A DNA stretch of 64,000 nt from Bradyrhizobium cajani (GCF_009759665.1 NZ_WQNE01000036.1:16014-80013), one strand, 5' to 3'. Positions 51,478 through 60,664 are shown, numbered from the stretch's first letter. A program made the numbers and translations. The notes: a model not told the origin generated them from the sequence alone.

Positions 51478-52428
51478 ATGAGCCTCGCTGAACCCGCGGC
51501 TCTCCCGGTCGCGGCATCGGCGGCACCGCGTCTGCACGTCCTGAAGCGCTTCACCAGCAGCTTCAAAGTCTCGCTGCCTGCCTATCTGCTGCTGCTTCCC
51601 TCGCTGGCCTTCCTCGCGCTGTTCACCTATGGCGCGATGGGCCGCGTCTTCGTCGACGCACTCTACCAGCGCGCCACGCCCAAGGCGCCCGTCCGCTTCG
51701 TCGGGCTGGACAACGTCAGCGCCGTGCTTGCCGACCCCGCCTTCACCGGCGCGGTCGTCAACAATCTCATCTATGCCGTCGGCACCGCGATCCCGAGCAT
51801 CGGCCTCGCGCTGCTGTTCGCGCTGGCGCTTTCGCGCACCAATGCCGTGACCAGCGCGCTGCGCGCCGCGCTATTCCTGCCGGTGCTGATCCCGATGGTG
51901 GCGGCCTCCGCACTGTTCCTGTTCATCTTCCTGCCCAACGTCGGCCTGCTCGACTATTACATCGGCCGGATGCTTCCGGTGCTGCCGAACTGGCTCGGCG
52001 ATCCCGATATCGCGCTCACCGCGATCATGGTCATCACCATCTGGAAGAACGCCGGCTATTACATGCTGTTCTTCCTCGCCGGCCTTCAGGCCGTGCCCGA
52101 GGACGTCATGGAAGCGGCGCATCTCGATGGCGCCGGACCGTTCCAGCGCCTGCGCTACATCATCCTGCCGGAGCTCAAGCCCACCTTCTTGTTCGTCACC
52201 GTGATCGCGACGCTCAATGCGGTGACCCAGGTCGACCACGTCTTCGTCCTGACCCAGGGCGGCCCGTCCAATTCGACCAATCTCGTGCTGTTCTACATCT
52301 ACCAGCAGGCCGTCGAGCATTACGACGTCGGCAAGGCCTCGGCGGCGACGCTGCTGACGCTGGCCGCGTTGATGGGCCTTACCGCGCTTTCGTTCCGCAC
52401 GCTGGCAAATCGCGAGGGCGGGCCATGA
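51478..52428 (+). CDS. ABC transporter permease (carbohydrate type, UgpA/MalF-like)
   Basis: 316 residues, six predicted helices. After an N-terminal soluble tail the sequence is LPAYLLLLPSLAFLALFTYGAM, and the EAA loop reads EAAHLDGAGPFQRLRYIILPELKP, contacting the ATPase. The inner-membrane channel of an importer. It starts two bases after the phosphoesterase stop and overlaps the next permease by ATGA, so it is strongly coupled. Confidence 0.94.
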   Translation: MSLAEPAALPVAASAAPRLHVLKRFTSSFKVSLPAYLLLLPSLAFLALFTYGAMGRVFVDALYQRATPKAPVRFVGLDNVSAVLADPAFTGAVVNNLIYAVGTAIPSIGLALLFALALSRTNAVTSALRAALFLPVLIPMVAASALFLFIFLPNVGLLDYYIGRMLPVLPNWLGDPDIALTAIMVITIWKNAGYYMLFFLAGLQAVPEDVMEAAHLDGAGPFQRLRYIILPELKPTFLFVTVIATLNAVTQVDHVFVLTQGGPSNSTNLVLFYIYQQAVEHYDVGKASAATLLTLAALMGLTALSFRTLANREGGP

Positions 52429-53294
52429 CGTTGATCGACCGCCTGTTCAAGGATGCTCCGCTCGCCACGCGCCGCGAGATCACGCCGAAGCTCGGCTTCG
52501 TACTGACCGTGCTGCTCGCGCTGGTCTGGCTCATCCCGTTCCTCTGGATGGGCGTGGCGACCCTGCGGCCGGCGTCCGACGGCATCAACCTCATGGCCGA
52601 GCTGATGCCGAGCCTGAAGCCGACGCTCGACAACATCAGGGATGCCTGGGAGATCGGCGACTTCCCGCGCTACACCCTCAACACCACCATCATCTGCACC
52701 GGCATCCTCCTGGTGCAGTTCGTCACGATCACGCTTGCGGGCTTTGCCTTCGCGCGCCTCGCCTTCGCCGGCAAGACGCTGATCTTCTACCTGTTCCTGA
52801 TGCAGCTGATGCTGGTGCCGGTGCTGCTGATCGTACCGAATTTGAGCCTGATCGCGCAGCTCGGCCTCTACGATACGCTCACCGGCGTGATGATGCCGTT
52901 CTTCGCCTCGGCCTTCGGCACCTTCCTGATGCGCCAGGCGTTCGAGGCCATTCCGACCGAGCTGGAGGATGCCGCGCTCATTGACGGTGCCGGCCTGTTC
53001 CAGCGCATCCGCCACATCTACGTGCCGCTATCGATGCCGAGCTTCTCGGCCTTCGCCATCATCTCCGTGACCAGCCACTGGAACGACTTCCTGTGGCCGC
53101 TGATGGTGATCAATTCGCCGGACAAGCGGCCGCTCACGGTCGGGTTGTCCGTCTTCACCAAGACGGCCGAAGGTACGCAGGCCTGGGGCACCATCGCCGC
53201 CGGCACGCTGATGGTGATCGCGCCGCTGCTCATCACCTTCCTGATCTTCCAGAAGCGCTTCATCAGTTCTTTCGTCACCTCAGGCATCAAATAG
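52425..53294 (+). CDS. ABC transporter permease (carbohydrate type, UgpE/MalG-like)
   Basis: 289 residues. Its N-terminus includes LGFVLTVLLALVWLIPFLWM and the EAA-like loop ELEDAALIDGAGLFQRIRHIYVPLSMP is typical of the second permease of carbohydrate importers. ATGA overlap with the preceding gene. Followed by the binding-protein gene after 11 bases. Confidence 0.94.
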   Translation: MTLIDRLFKDAPLATRREITPKLGFVLTVLLALVWLIPFLWMGVATLRPASDGINLMAELMPSLKPTLDNIRDAWEIGDFPRYTLNTTIICTGILLVQFVTITLAGFAFARLAFAGKTLIFYLFLMQLMLVPVLLIVPNLSLIAQLGLYDTLTGVMMPFFASAFGTFLMRQAFEAIPTELEDAALIDGAGLFQRIRHIYVPLSMPSFSAFAIISVTSHWNDFLWPLMVINSPDKRPLTVGLSVFTKTAEGTQAWGTIAAGTLMVIAPLLITFLIFQKRFISSFVTSGIK

Positions 53295-53305
53295 GAGATT
53301 TTTCG

Positions 53306-54637
53306 ATGCTGTTTTCCCGCAGGCTCGTGCTTGGCCTTGCCATGGCAGGCACATTGGCAGGCGCCCTCGCCTTCCCGGCGATGGCCGACGGTCCGACCGA
53401 GATCGACCTGTTCTTCCCGGTCCCCGTCGACGGCAAGCTCGCCCGCGACATGGGCACCATGATCAAGGAGTTCAACGAGGGTCATCCGAACATCAAGGCG
53501 ACCGCGGTCTACACCGGCTCCTACGACGACACGCTGATCAAGACACGCGCCGCGATCAAAGCCGGCAAGCCGCCGTCCGCGGTGATCATGTCGGCGAACT
53601 TCCTGCTCGACATGCAGATCGAGAACGAGCTCACCAATCTCGATAGCCTGATCGCCGCCGACGGCACCACCAAGGACCAGTTCCTGGGTCAGTTCTTCCC
53701 CGCGTTGCAGGGCAACGCGGTGATCAATCGCTCGGTCTACGGCGTGCCGTTCCACAACTCGACGCCACTGCTCTACATCAACGCCGACCAGGCCAAGGAA
53801 GCCGGCCTTGATCCGAACAAGCCGCCGCAGACCTGGGCCGAGCTCACCGACTGGGCCAAGAAGCTCACCAAGCGCGAAGGCGACAAGGTCACCCGCTGGG
53901 GCATTTCGATCCCCTGCGCCTACGACTATTGCGGCTGGATGATGGAAACGCTCACCATGTCCAATGGCGGGCGCTACTACAACGAGGAGTTCGGCGGCGA
54001 GGTCTATTACGACACGCCCTCGATGCTCGGCGCGCTCACCTGGTGGAACGACCTCGTCGCCAAGCACAAGGTGCATCCGCCCGGCGCAACGCCCGGTCCG
54101 GCCGTGAGCACCTCCTTCATCTCCGGCAATGCCGCGATGATCATGCTGTCGACGGGTTCGCTGACCTATGTGCGCGACAACGCCAAGTTCAACTACAAGG
54201 TCGCCTTCATCCCGCGCAACGTCCGCAATGCGGTGCCGATCGGCGGCGCCTCGCTGATCATCCCGGCAGGGCTCGAGGCCGACAAGCAGAAGGCCGCCTG
54301 GACGCTGATCAAGTGGATGACCTCGCCCGAGAAGAGCGGCTGGTGGAGCCGTGCGACCGGCTATTTCGCGCCCAACATGGCCGCTTACAAGACGCCCGAC
54401 ATGGTCGAGTTCCTGAACAAGAACCCGGACGCCAAGACCGCCGTCGAGCAGCTCGACGTCGCCAAGCCCTGGTTCGCGACCTACAAGACCGTGCCGGTGC
54501 GCAAGAACCTCGAGGACGAGGTGATGCTGGTCCTCAACGGTAAGAAGCAGCCCAAGGAGGCCCTCGCCGCCGCCCAGAAGGCCGCCGACGAGACGCTCAA
54601 GCCGTACAACGCTGAGACGTCGCTGAAGCTACCGTAA
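53306..54637 (+). CDS. ABC transporter substrate-binding protein (UgpB/MalE-like)
   Basis: 443 residues. Signal MLFSRRLVLGLAMAGTLAGALAFPAMA, then EIDLFFPVPVDGKLARD, NFLLDMQIENELTNLDSLIA, YGVPFHNSTPLLYINADQAKEAGLDPNKPPQTW and the C-terminal EKSGWWSRATGYF: the order found in glycerol-3-phosphate (UgpB)-like receptors. AGGAGATTTTTCG precedes the ATG. Last gene of the operon; a terminator-like hairpin follows. No ATPase gene lies beside it. Confidence 0.93.
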   Translation: MLFSRRLVLGLAMAGTLAGALAFPAMADGPTEIDLFFPVPVDGKLARDMGTMIKEFNEGHPNIKATAVYTGSYDDTLIKTRAAIKAGKPPSAVIMSANFLLDMQIENELTNLDSLIAADGTTKDQFLGQFFPALQGNAVINRSVYGVPFHNSTPLLYINADQAKEAGLDPNKPPQTWAELTDWAKKLTKREGDKVTRWGISIPCAYDYCGWMMETLTMSNGGRYYNEEFGGEVYYDTPSMLGALTWWNDLVAKHKVHPPGATPGPAVSTSFISGNAAMIMLSTGSLTYVRDNAKFNYKVAFIPRNVRNAVPIGGASLIIPAGLEADKQKAAWTLIKWMTSPEKSGWWSRATGYFAPNMAAYKTPDMVEFLNKNPDAKTAVEQLDVAKPWFATYKTVPVRKNLEDEVMLVLNGKKQPKEALAAAQKAADETLKPYNAETSLKLP

Positions 54638-54663
54638 GGCCGGCAGTTCATCCCGCGAACATG

Positions 54664-54694
54664 CTTCGGCGCTCCGCGATGCGGGGCGCCGAAG
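54664..54694 (+). terminator. Hairpin terminator of the ABC operon
   Basis: cttcggcgc and gcgccgaag pair perfectly over nine bases, followed by tcgttt. It lies between convergent genes. Confidence 0.65.
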
Positions 54695-54711
54695 TCGTTT
54701 ATGGACACTGC

Positions 54712-55701
54712 TCAGATCGTCACGACGATCTTGCCGAACTGCATGTTCGACTCCAGGAAACGATGCGCCTCGACGATCTCCTCGAACCGGAACGTTCGAG
54801 CGATGACCGGCTTCAAGGTGCCGTTCGACAGACCGTCGAGAATGTACGCCTTTGCCTTCGCAAGGCGCGCGGCATCGCGGATGATCTCGTGCACGAGGTA
54901 GCCGCGCAGCGTCAGGCTCTTGCCAAGGACGTTGAAGAGAGGAAACGGCGTCGGCTCAGGGCTCAGCCCGCCATACTCGATCAAAATTCCGCCCGGCGAC
55001 ATGGCTGCGGTCAGCGGCTCGAACGCCGGACCGCCGACCGCATCGAACACGACCCGCACGCCGATCGCACCTGCGATCGCCTCCAACTGCGCCCGGCTGT
55101 CTTCCTCACCCGAAGCGATCACGTGAGCGGCGCCTGCATCAAGCAAGGCGTGCCGCTTGGCCGAGGTCCGTGTCAGGGCGATCGGAACAGCACCGACCCG
55201 GTTCGCGATCTGAATGGCAGCAAGGCCGACACTGCTCGATGCGGCGGTGATGACGACGACATCCCCTTGCCCAAGTCCTGCAATGTCAACTAGCGCGCCA
55301 TAGGCCGTGAGATACTGCATCCACACGGCAGCCGCCGCCTCGAAGCCAAGCGCGGACGGATGCTTCACGACGATCTCGGCAGGAAAGTTCGCGAGCTCGG
55401 CATAGGCCGGCCACCGCACCATCGACAGCGGCGGTACGATGCTCACCTTGTCGCCCGGCGCGAAGCCAGTCACGTCCTCCCCGACGGCCTCGACGATGCC
55501 GGCCGCCTCCAGACCAAGGCCCGACGGAAATTTCGCAGCCTCGATATAGGTCCCCGTCCGCAACAGAGCTTCCGCACGGTTGAGACCGAGCGCCCTGACC
55601 CGGATCTGCACCTCGTCCGTTGCGGGCGGTGCGACGTCGACAGCCTCGATGCGCAGCACTTCGGGACCACCATGCCGATGAAAGCGAATGACGCGGGCCA
55701 T
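54712..55701 (-). CDS. Medium-chain dehydrogenase/quinone-oxidoreductase-type protein
   Basis: 329 residues of the MDR superfamily, NADPH type: LGLEAAGIVEAVGEDVTGFAPGDKV (zinc-domain glycine block), then VVVITAASSSVGLAAIQIANRVGA (nucleotide-binding turn). It lacks a structural-zinc cysteine lobe, so it is nearer the quinone reductases than alcohol dehydrogenases. Divergent from the LysR gene at 55805, with 103 bases between, which suggests local regulation. Confidence 0.93.
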   Translation of the reverse strand: MARVIRFHRHGGPEVLRIEAVDVAPPATDEVQIRVRALGLNRAEALLRTGTYIEAAKFPSGLGLEAAGIVEAVGEDVTGFAPGDKVSIVPPLSMVRWPAYAELANFPAEIVVKHPSALGFEAAAAVWMQYLTAYGALVDIAGLGQGDVVVITAASSSVGLAAIQIANRVGAVPIALTRTSAKRHALLDAGAAHVIASGEEDSRAQLEAIAGAIGVRVVFDAVGGPAFEPLTAAMSPGGILIEYGGLSPEPTPFPLFNVLGKSLTLRGYLVHEIIRDAARLAKAKAYILDGLSNGTLKPVIARTFRFEEIVEAHRFLESNMQFGKIVVTI

Positions 55702-55804
55702 GGACGTACTCCAAAACAGTTGAACTGAATGGAACTATGCCGACCGGGCGCGAGGGGATAAATCGCTGGATTGGACGTTCAGTCGAAACCAGGAGTTTTC
55801 AATC

Positions 55805-56704
55805 ATGGACCGCCTGACCAGCATGGCCGTGTTCGTCAAGGCCGTCGATCTCGGCTCGTTCGCAGCCGCGGCCGACGCCTTCGAAATGTCCGGGCCGATG
55901 GTCGGCAAGCATGTACGCTTTCTCGAAGAGCGCCTCGGCGTCCGCCTCCTCAATCGCACGACCCGACGCCAGAGCCTGACCGATGCCGGTCAGGCCTATT
56001 ACGAGCGCTGCCGCGCGGTGCTCAGCGAGGCCGAAGCCGCCGACGCCGTCGTGTCCGACGGGCTTTCCGAGCCGCATGGCAGGCTGCGTGTGACCATGCC
56101 TGCTTTGCTGGGGCGGCACTGCATCGCCCCCTTGCTGATGAAGCTCGCGCGGAAATATCCTCGTCTCGAACTCGACCTCTCGTTCGGCGACCCGATCGCG
56201 AACATCGTCGAGGCCGGCTACGATCTTGCGATCCGAACCGGGGGGCTCGACGACCAATCCGGCCTGACCGCGCGGCGCATCGCCGGCCAGCGCATGGTGG
56301 TATGTGGCGCGCGGTCCTACCTGCGCACCCACGGCAAGCCGAAATCGATCGATGATCTCACGGCGCACCAGGCCATTATCTATCGCCGCTCCGGGCGCGT
56401 CCGGCCTTGGCTGTTCCCCTGCGAAGGCAGGCCTCCTCGTGAGGTCATGCCGGCCGGCAGACTGAGGCTCGACGATCTAGAAGCAATCGCCGATGCCGCG
56501 GCGAATGGTATGGGGCTCGCCTGGCTGCCCCTCTGGCTGGTCCGCGAGCGTGTCCGCGCCGGCGTGCTGGTCCCTCTCTTCGAAGGCCGTCTGGAATTCC
56601 TGTACGACTGCCATGCATTGTGGCCACGTTCGCCCCGGATGCCGCCAAAGGTCCGCGCCGCCGTGGATACCCTTGCTGCCGCCCTGCCGAAGCTGATGAC
56701 GTGA
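55805..56704 (+). CDS. LysR family transcriptional regulator
   Basis: 299 residues. The N-terminal helix-turn-helix reads MDRLTSMAVFVKAVDLGSFAAAADAFEMSGPMVGKHVRFLEERLGVRLLNRTTRR, unmistakable for LysR; the effector domain follows (RLRVTMPALLGRHCIAPLL, YDLAIRTGGLDDQSGLTARRI). AGGAG eight bases before the ATG. Divergent from the dehydrogenase gene, its likely target. Confidence 0.96.
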   Translation: MDRLTSMAVFVKAVDLGSFAAAADAFEMSGPMVGKHVRFLEERLGVRLLNRTTRRQSLTDAGQAYYERCRAVLSEAEAADAVVSDGLSEPHGRLRVTMPALLGRHCIAPLLMKLARKYPRLELDLSFGDPIANIVEAGYDLAIRTGGLDDQSGLTARRIAGQRMVVCGARSYLRTHGKPKSIDDLTAHQAIIYRRSGRVRPWLFPCEGRPPREVMPAGRLRLDDLEAIADAAANGMGLAWLPLWLVRERVRAGVLVPLFEGRLEFLYDCHALWPRSPRMPPKVRAAVDTLAAALPKLMT

Positions 56705-56831
56705 CAGTCGGACGGCCCCCAATTAACTCTCCATCTACCATCCGGCCCGGCCCTGCCGCCGGTAACCACGAGAATTAACAGACCCTCAACGCGCCCCCGA
56801 CAAGTCTAACGGTCTTTCGGGGGATTTCGCC

Positions 56832-56942
56832 GTGGATCTGTTGGTTTTCGAGTTCCTGGGACTGGCGCTGGTTGCCATGTGCGTGCTCGTGGTGGCGCTG
56901 CCTTGCGCCCGGAAATCTTCGCAGCGAATCCGCTACGAATAG
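56832..56942 (+). CDS. Candidate 36-residue membrane peptide
   Basis: GTG start with GGGGGA seven bases before it. VDLLVFEFLGLALVAMCVLVV is a single membrane helix and the tail (LPCARKSSQRIRYE) is basic. Good ribosome spacing and hydrophobic content favour a real small membrane protein. It lies in a 350-base gap before rnd. Confidence 0.5.
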   Translation: MDLLVFEFLGLALVAMCVLVVALPCARKSSQRIRYE

Positions 56943-57058
56943 GATTTTCGTCGGATGGGGTCGATTCCGGCCCAAATGCAAGGCTCGAATTCGCATCGAG
57001 CCCCTTGACATCACAGCGCTTTCGGCGGAACGGCTGATGTACGTGTCATGGGCCGTTC

Positions 57059-58207
57059 ATGGATTTGATTACCACCACCGCTGACCTTGCGGCTGCCTGC
57101 AGCCGACTGGCCAAGCACCCCGTCATCACCGTCGATACCGAGTTCCTGCGTGAGACCACCTATTACCCGCTGCTGTGCGTGGTGCAGATGGCCAGCGCCG
57201 AGGAAGCCGTCGTCATCGACACCCTGGCCGAGGGCATCGACCTCAAGCCGTTCTTCGAGCTGATGGCCAACGAGAGCGTGCTGAAGGTGTTCCACGCCGC
57301 CCGCCAGGACATCGAGATCATCTGGCACCAGGCCAACATCATCCCGCACCCGGTGTTCGACACCCAGGTCGCCGCGATGGTGCTCGGCTATGGCGACAGC
57401 ATCGCCTATGACGCGCTGGTCGAGAAAGTCACCGGCCACCGCCCCGACAAGACCCATCGCTTCACCGACTGGTCGCGCCGGCCGCTGACCAAGGAGCAGA
57501 TGCATTACGCGGTCTCGGACGTCACGCACTTGCGCGATGTGTTCGCCGCGCTCGACGCCGACCTGAAGAAGCGCCGCCGCAGCGAATGGGTTTCCATCGA
57601 GATGGAGGTCCTGACCTCGCCCCGGACCTACGACTTCCACCCCGAGCGCGCCTGGGAGCGGCTGAAGACGCGGGTGCGCAAGCCCAAGGACCTCGCGGTG
57701 CTGATGGAGGTTGCCGCCTGGCGCGAGCAGGAAGCGCAGAGCCGCGACGTGCCGCGCGGCCGGGTGCTGCGCGACGAGGCGATCACCGACATCGCAACGC
57801 ATGCGCCGAACACGCTGGAGAAGCTCGCGCATCTGCGCTCCGTGCCGAAGGGTTTTGAGAAATCCAAATGGGGCGCGGACATCGTCGCCGCCGTGGAGCG
57901 CGGGCTGGCGCGGGATTTCTCGACACTGCCGAAGCTGGAGAAGCCGCGCAACAATTCCAACGGCGCGGCCATCGTCGAGCTGTTGAAGGTGCTGCTGCGG
58001 ATGACCGCCGAACGCCATGCAGTGGCGAGCAAGGTGATCGCCACCGTCGACGATCTCGAAGAGATCGCGGCCGACGACGAGGCGGACGTGCCGGCCTTGC
58101 GCGGCTGGCGCCGCGAGCTGTTCGGCGATGCCGCCCTGAAGCTCAAGCGCGGCGAGCTGGCGCTGGCGATCGAGAAGGGTCGCGTGGTCGGGGTTCAGCG
58201 GGCGTAG
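57059..58207 (+). CDS. rnd: Ribonuclease D
   Basis: 382 residues; 3'-to-5' exonuclease of tRNA maturation. The DEDD motifs are ITVDTEFLRE, KVFHAARQDIE, FDTQVAAMVLGYG and HYAVSDVTHL. The C-terminal HRDC region (LEVAAWREQEAQSRDVPRGRVLRDE) follows. Normal length. Monocistronic. Confidence 0.97.
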   Translation: MDLITTTADLAAACSRLAKHPVITVDTEFLRETTYYPLLCVVQMASAEEAVVIDTLAEGIDLKPFFELMANESVLKVFHAARQDIEIIWHQANIIPHPVFDTQVAAMVLGYGDSIAYDALVEKVTGHRPDKTHRFTDWSRRPLTKEQMHYAVSDVTHLRDVFAALDADLKKRRRSEWVSIEMEVLTSPRTYDFHPERAWERLKTRVRKPKDLAVLMEVAAWREQEAQSRDVPRGRVLRDEAITDIATHAPNTLEKLAHLRSVPKGFEKSKWGADIVAAVERGLARDFSTLPKLEKPRNNSNGAAIVELLKVLLRMTAERHAVASKVIATVDDLEEIAADDEADVPALRGWRRELFGDAALKLKRGELALAIEKGRVVGVQRA

Positions 58208-58253
58208 GCCGCTACGAACGCGCGAACTATGGCTGGCGCTATGCCAACCACGT

Positions 58254-58310
58254 CGTCATTGCGAGCCAACGGGGCCGCGCTTCGCGCGGACCCGTTGGCT
58301 CGCAATGACG
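58254..58310. repeat. CGTCATTGCGAG inverted-terminal repeat element, copy 3
   Basis: Starts cgtcattgcgagccaacggg and ends cccgttggctcgcaatgacg, a perfect long inverted repeat with only a small GC-rich centre (ccgcgc, ttcg, cgcgga). It is the most compact of the three copies. It sits 46 bases after the rnd stop and could also act as a terminator. Confidence 0.9.
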
Positions 58311-58333
58311 GAATTTGACGCGCCGGCGTCTCC

Positions 58334-59716
58334 CTACGCCGGCGTCAGCTTCGCGACTTCCGGCTTCATGTCGTCCAGTACGCCTGAAATCGTCGCCACC
58401 AGCTCGTCGATCTGGGTCTTGGTGGCGATCAGCGGCGGGCAGATGGCGATGGCATCCAGCATGTTGCGCGAGATCACGCCTCGCTCCTGGAGCATGCGGC
58501 TGGCAATGCCGCCGACGGCGCCGGGTGTCGCCGCCGCGGTCTTGCGTCCCTTGTCGAGCACCAGTTCGAGCGCGGCGATCATGCCGACGCCGCGAACCTC
58601 GCCGACCAGCGGGTGGCTGGCGAGTTCGCGCAGCTTGCCCTGCATGTAGCCGCCGAGCTCGGCGGCATGCGCGACCAGGCCGCGCTCCTCGATGATCTTC
58701 AAGTTCTCGAGCGCGATGGCCGAGCCGACGGGATGGCCGCCCGCGGTGAAGCCGTGACCGAGCACGCCGATCTTGTTGCTCTCGTCCGCGATCGGCTCGA
58801 ACATGCGGTCGTTCAGCATGATCGCCGACAGCGGGAAATAGCTCGACGTGATCTGCTTGGAGACCACGATCGCATCCGGCTTGATGCCATAGGTCTCGCA
58901 GCCGAACATCTTGCCGGTGCGGCCGAAGCCGCAGATGACTTCGTCGGCGACCAGCAGGATGTCGTACTTCTTCAGGACCTTCTGGATCTTGTCCCAATAG
59001 GTCGCCGGCGGCACGATCACGCCGCCCGCCCCCATCACCGGTTCGCCGAAGAAGGCTGCGATCGTGTCCGGTCCTTCCTTCTGAATCAGCGCGTCGAGCT
59101 CCTCGGCCCGGCGTGTCGCAAAGGCTTCCTCGCTCTCGCCGGGCGCGCCGTCCTTGTAGAAATGCGGCGAGCCCGTGTGCAGGATGTTCGGCAGCGGCAG
59201 GTCGAACGAGCGGTGATTGTTCGGCAGGCCCGTGAGGCTTGCCGACGCGATGGTGACGCCGTGATAGGCGCGCAGGCGGCTGATCACCTTCTTGCGCTGG
59301 GGCTGGCCGAGCGCGTTGGAACGGTAGGCGATCAGCTTCAATACGGTGTCGTTCGCTTCCGAGCCGGAATTGGTGAAGAACACCTTGCTCATCGGCACCG
59401 GCGCGAGCGCAACCAGCTTCTCGGCAAGATCGATCGAGGGCCCGTGCGATTTGGCCGAGAACGTATGATAGAACGGCAGCGCCTGCATCTGCCTGTGCGC
59501 CGCCTCGACCAGACGCTTCTCGTTGAAGCCGAGCCCGACGCTCCACAGGCCAGCCATCGCCTCGAAATAGCGCTTGCCGGCGGCGTCGAAGACATAGGGG
59601 CCCTCGCCGCGTTCGATCACCAGGGGTCCGGCCTGCTGATGGGTCCGCGCGTTGGTGTAGGGATGGAGCTGGTAGGCCACATCCCGGGCCTCTTGCGAAT
59701 TGGGCAGCATGGACAT
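58334..59716 (-). CDS. Class III PLP-dependent aminotransferase (omega-amino-acid type)
   Basis: 460 residues. GPYVFDAAGKRYFEAMAGLWSVGLG at the N-terminus; SGSEANDT, YHGVTIASASLTG, LLVADEVICGFGRTGKMFG, and the PLP lysine in IVVSKQITSSYFPLSA. These fit amino-acid-pyruvate transaminases using an omega-amine donor such as beta-alanine, taurine or putrescine. ATG 59716 chosen, with AAGGAT before it. Monocistronic. Confidence 0.95.
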   Translation of the reverse strand: MSMLPNSQEARDVAYQLHPYTNARTHQQAGPLVIERGEGPYVFDAAGKRYFEAMAGLWSVGLGFNEKRLVEAAHRQMQALPFYHTFSAKSHGPSIDLAEKLVALAPVPMSKVFFTNSGSEANDTVLKLIAYRSNALGQPQRKKVISRLRAYHGVTIASASLTGLPNNHRSFDLPLPNILHTGSPHFYKDGAPGESEEAFATRRAEELDALIQKEGPDTIAAFFGEPVMGAGGVIVPPATYWDKIQKVLKKYDILLVADEVICGFGRTGKMFGCETYGIKPDAIVVSKQITSSYFPLSAIMLNDRMFEPIADESNKIGVLGHGFTAGGHPVGSAIALENLKIIEERGLVAHAAELGGYMQGKLRELASHPLVGEVRGVGMIAALELVLDKGRKTAAATPGAVGGIASRMLQERGVISRNMLDAIAICPPLIATKTQIDELVATISGVLDDMKPEVAKLTPA

Positions 59717-59886
59717 TTGCAGGGATCCTTGAAGGCGTGACGTCGCCGGCGCATTCAGCGTCATCACTTGGTGATCGAGTTACTTGGCTAGTTACTTGGC
59801 TATTGCGATGAGACGGAGCTTGCAACGCCAATTCGACGGCAGCAAGCGCTCAGCAGCGTTGCACAAAGCCGCACACGGCGCAGCTC

Positions 59887-60051
59887 TCAGGCCGCACCGT
59901 CGTCATCCTCATCGTCGGTAGCGGCCTCCCGCACCTCCACGAGCGCCATCGAGAGCAGATAGACCGTCGTGGGCAGACCAAGCCGCCGCGCCGCCTCGGC
60001 GGCACGCGACAGGTCGCTCACCAGCTCCTTGAGCTTTTCTCCCCGTGACAA
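59887..60051 (-). CDS. 54-residue hypothetical protein
   Basis: TTG start with GGTGGGACA before it. MSRGEKLKELVSDLSRAAE continues as an amphipathic helix to ARRLGLPTTVYLLSMALVEV and an acidic tail (TDDEDDDGAA). The first segment is the sort of charged helical opening seen in small bradyrhizobial proteins. Function unknown. It lies 24 bases after the isochorismatase-like stop, same direction. Confidence 0.62.
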   Translation of the reverse strand: MSRGEKLKELVSDLSRAAEAARRLGLPTTVYLLSMALVEVREAATDDEDDDGAA

Positions 60052-60075
60052 TGTCCCACCCCATCCGCCGATCGC

Positions 60076-60639
60076 CTATACCGCGACGGCGCCGCTGGCT
60101 CTGATCAGTTCGGCGCTGGATTGGATTGTAGCAAAATTCCCGATGACATTCACTACCGCATGTTTGTAGGCGGCGGCATCGCCGGCGCCGGGTTGGCGGC
60201 AGGCCACGGCATCGCCGACGATCTGGTAGCGATGGCTGCGATGAAACCCCTCGACCGCGGTGGCCAGGATGGTTTCATCAAGGGAAAAGCCGATCAGAAC
60301 ACAGCGCGCATTGCGGATATTGGACATGTAGTCCACGAACCGCGGCGAGCTGTAGGCGGATGGCAGCGGATGCTCGAACGTCATCTCACCGGGCCGCGGC
60401 TTCGTCTCGGCGATCCAATCGGTCAGCCTGGATGCCGGATTGAACCAGGCGGCCTGGGCGATGCGCTTCAGATGCATCACCGGCCAGAGATTGTTGCGCC
60501 ACAGCGTCAGCAGTTCCAGGCAGCGCGCAGTAGCGGCCTCGCCGTCGAGGATGACGTGGCGGCGCCCCTGGGTGAGATATTCGACCTGGAGATCTGCGCA
60601 GACCAGGATCGGCGGATCGTCTTGGATGGAGACCAGCAT
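60076..60639 (-). CDS. Isochorismatase-fold (cysteine-hydrolase-like) protein with altered catalytic residues
   Basis: 187 residues of the isochorismatase-like hydrolase fold: PPILVCADLQVEYL (catalytic Asp16 of the family), then EHPLPSAYSSPRF and CVLIGFSLDETILATAVEGFHR. In the family the nucleophile Cys sits at the position of Thr123 here, and the catalytic Lys appears to be His90. So the Asp-Lys-Cys triad is not preserved, as in isochorismatase-type and other non-hydrolytic relatives. ATG at 60639 gives a 25-base gap from the upstream gene. Third gene of the operon with two GNAT-like proteins; divergent LysR upstream. Confidence 0.78.
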   Translation of the reverse strand: MLVSIQDDPPILVCADLQVEYLTQGRRHVILDGEAATARCLELLTLWRNNLWPVMHLKRIAQAAWFNPASRLTDWIAETKPRPGEMTFEHPLPSAYSSPRFVDYMSNIRNARCVLIGFSLDETILATAVEGFHRSHRYQIVGDAVACRQPGAGDAAAYKHAVVNVIGNFATIQSSAELIRASGAVAV

Positions 60640-60664
60640 TGTCTTGCGCGGAGCTGCACCAGTT

